6,495 bases of DNA from Candidatus Borrarchaeota archaeon. GTDB lineage: Archaea; Asgardarchaeota; Sifarchaeia; Borrarchaeales; Borrarchaeaceae. Position 1 is the stretch's first letter. Each line of letters starts with the position of its first letter. Below, piece by piece: positions 5,539 through 6,495 of this stretch. The notes below the pieces were generated by a model, which did not search any database, was not told where the DNA came from, and was given only the letters and a program-made list of their open reading frames with translations. The stretch covers positions 1 through 6,495 of the forward strand of contig JAEORY010000226.1 of assembly GCA_016840645.1 (NCBI GenBank), given 5' to 3'. The position numbers and the translations under genes are program-made.

Positions 5539-6324
5539 ATGGAATTAGATTTACAAGGAAAGACAGTTATTGTTACTGGTGGGGGATCAAACATAGGGCG
5601 TGCTATTAGTCTAGCCTTCGCCAGAGAGGGCTCAAACGTTGTGATTTCTGATTGGGATGAGCGTCAGGCTGAAAAGACAGCAAATGAAATCAAAGCGTTG
5701 GGCGCCAAGGCTATGGCAGTGAAGACAGACATAAGCAAAAGTGATGAAGTTGAGGCGATGGTCAGGAAGGTTCTAGCCGAATTCGGAAAAATAGACATAC
5801 TGGTCAATAATGTCGGTGGGAATGTTGATCAACTCTTTATGGAGGAACCCAGAGAAAAGTGGCAGAAGACAATGGATATGAATTTATGGGGTATGATAAA
5901 CTGCACAAGAGCAGTATTAGACAATATGGTGGAACGGAAATCAGGAACTGTAGTCAGTATTGGCTCTGATGCTGCACGCGTTGGCGAATTTAGAGAAGGT
6001 ATTTATTCAGGTTGTAAGGCTGCTGTTATCGCCTTGACCAAGACTCTGGCAAAAGAGTTGGGACGCTTAGGAATAAGACTAAATGTCGTCTGTCCTGGCT
6101 TGACCCCGGCGAAATTCGAAGAGATCGGTGAGAAGAGTCACTGGCAGGAGCAGATAGCAAACTTCACTCCTGAAGTACGAGAGAAAGCGGCTAAAGTCTA
6201 CCCTCTTCGTAAGCTGGGGAAACCCGAGGATACTGCTAATGCGGTTGTATTCCTGGCATCAGATCGGGCAGGCCATATCACCGGTCAGACGCTCAGTGTC
6301 AGTGGTGGGTATACAATGGTATAG
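5539..6324 (+). CDS. BadH-like short-chain dehydrogenase, probable 2-hydroxycycloalkanecarboxyl-CoA dehydrogenase
   Basis: This is a 261-residue classical SDR. ATG 5539 follows AAAGGAGG (5525-5532) with six-base spacing. An upstream in-frame GTG (5485) would add 18 residues of non-family sequence and swallow the ribosome site. The Rossmann motif is TGGGSNIG (13-20), with Asn where the second Gly is usual. Asp38 at the end of the second strand predicts NAD+ rather than NADP+. Asp64, NNVGG (90-94), Asn115 and the catalytic Ser143, Tyr156 and Lys160 are all present. The block SDAARVG (143-149), NVVCPG (182-187) and the C-terminal GQTLSVSGGYTM resemble BadH of Rhodopseudomonas palustris, which oxidises 2-hydroxycyclohexanecarboxyl-CoA to the 2-keto ester. 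That product is the BadI substrate, so this enzyme and the crotonase at 321-1199 would act in sequence. SDR substrate assignment from sequence alone remains loose. Confidence 0.82.
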   Translation: MELDLQGKTVIVTGGGSNIGRAISLAFAREGSNVVISDWDERQAEKTANEIKALGAKAMAVKTDISKSDEVEAMVRKVLAEFGKIDILVNNVGGNVDQLFMEEPREKWQKTMDMNLWGMINCTRAVLDNMVERKSGTVVSIGSDAARVGEFREGIYSGCKAAVIALTKTLAKELGRLGIRLNVVCPGLTPAKFEEIGEKSHWQEQIANFTPEVREKAAKVYPLRKLGKPEDTANAVVFLASDRAGHITGQTLSVSGGYTMV

Positions 6325-6351
6325 TATTGCGCAATATTGGATCATTATAAT
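6325..6351 (+). promoter_or_regulatory. Perfect 12-bp palindrome followed by a consensus -10 box
   Basis: TATTGCGCAATA (6325-6336) is a perfect palindrome directly after the SDR stop codon. Ten bases on is TATAAT (6346-6351), a full -10 consensus. No good -35 lies at 16-18 bases; the palindrome occupies that place. This suggests a regulated, activator- or repressor-controlled promoter for the gene starting at 6483, though a chance match is possible. Confidence 0.3.
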
Positions 6352-6380
6352 TCTATTCTTTTTATCAGCCTTGTTTTTTT

Positions 6381-6421
6381 CTTTGGCCTCCCTAATATCC
6401 TGACAGGAGAATTAGGCAAAG
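6381..6421 (+). repeat. Nested imperfect hairpin in the leader of the next gene
   Basis: The arms nest as CTTTG (6381-6385) with CAAAG (6417-6421), CCTAAT (6391-6396) with ATTAGG (6411-6416), and TCCT (6398-6401) with AGGA (6405-6408). The loop is GAC, there is a five-base bulge on the 5' side, and a small internal asymmetry. No T-run follows on either strand, so it is not a standard intrinsic terminator. It would be transcribed in the 5' leader of the gene at 6483. Confidence 0.4.
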
Positions 6422-6482
6422 AAATAGAGGCGATTATTAGCTAATTGAATGAAAAAATTTTTGATGTATGGAGGAACAACAA

Positions 6483-6495
6483 ATGAAGAACGTTC
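6483..6495 (+). CDS. Start of a further gene, cut by the window end
   Basis: ATG 6483 follows GGAGG (6470-6474) with eight-base spacing, as good a site as those of the other genes here. Only MKNV is visible, so the product cannot be named. By position it is likely part of the same catabolic cluster, but it may have its own promoter, since a -10 box and a hairpin leader lie between it and the SDR. Confidence 0.6.

Noticed and set aside
5385..6407. TCCTGACAGG occurring at 5385 and 6398
   Set aside because: A shared 10-mer is expected several times by chance in 6.5 kb, and the contexts differ.

Overview
The window is an AT-leaning stretch of bacterial chromosome with strong Shine-Dalgarno sites. 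Every intact gene lies on the plus strand. The gene families match anaerobic, CoA-thioester-based breakdown of alicyclic (reduced aromatic) acids: a BadI/MenB-like crotonase, two adjacent acyl-CoA dehydrogenases and a BadH-like short-chain dehydrogenase. This gene set is typical of anaerobic aromatic or alicyclic degraders such as Desulfobacterota, syntrophs and Rhodopseudomonas. The taxon is an inference from gene content; nothing in the sequence fixes it.

Layout. 2-127: C-terminal end of an unrecognised gene. 321-1199: BadI/MenB-like ring hydrolase. About 1205-2330: a decayed IS3-family insertion sequence in the opposite orientation, with OrfA, the A6G frameshift site and OrfB still readable but broken by stops and frameshifts. 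About 2331-2879: a weak terminator-like hairpin, a good sigma70-like promoter and a long AT-rich leader with no recognised gene. 2880-4028 and 4104-5240: two acyl-CoA dehydrogenase genes. 5241-5538: spacer with doubtful small ORFs. 5539-6324: BadH-like SDR. 6325-6482: palindrome, -10 box and a large imperfect hairpin in front of a new gene that starts at 6483.

How the genes would work together. A cyclic acyl-CoA is dehydrogenated by the acyl-CoA dehydrogenase(s). A hydratase, not present here, would add water. The SDR would oxidise the 2-hydroxyacyl-CoA to a 2-ketoacyl-CoA, and the BadI-like enzyme would open the ring. The substrate could be cyclohexanecarboxyl-CoA or a bicyclic relative; the sequence does not decide.

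Two points stand out. First, the two acyl-CoA dehydrogenases have lost complementary halves of the FAD-binding signature. The first lacks the residues that hold FAD in its own active site but keeps those that reach across to a neighbour's FAD, and the second is the reverse. This predicts an obligate alpha2beta2 enzyme with FAD and catalysis in the second subunit. Second, the BadI/MenB-like protein lacks the Asp and Tyr residues that MenB and BadI use for catalysis, so its chemistry may differ from its closest named relatives.
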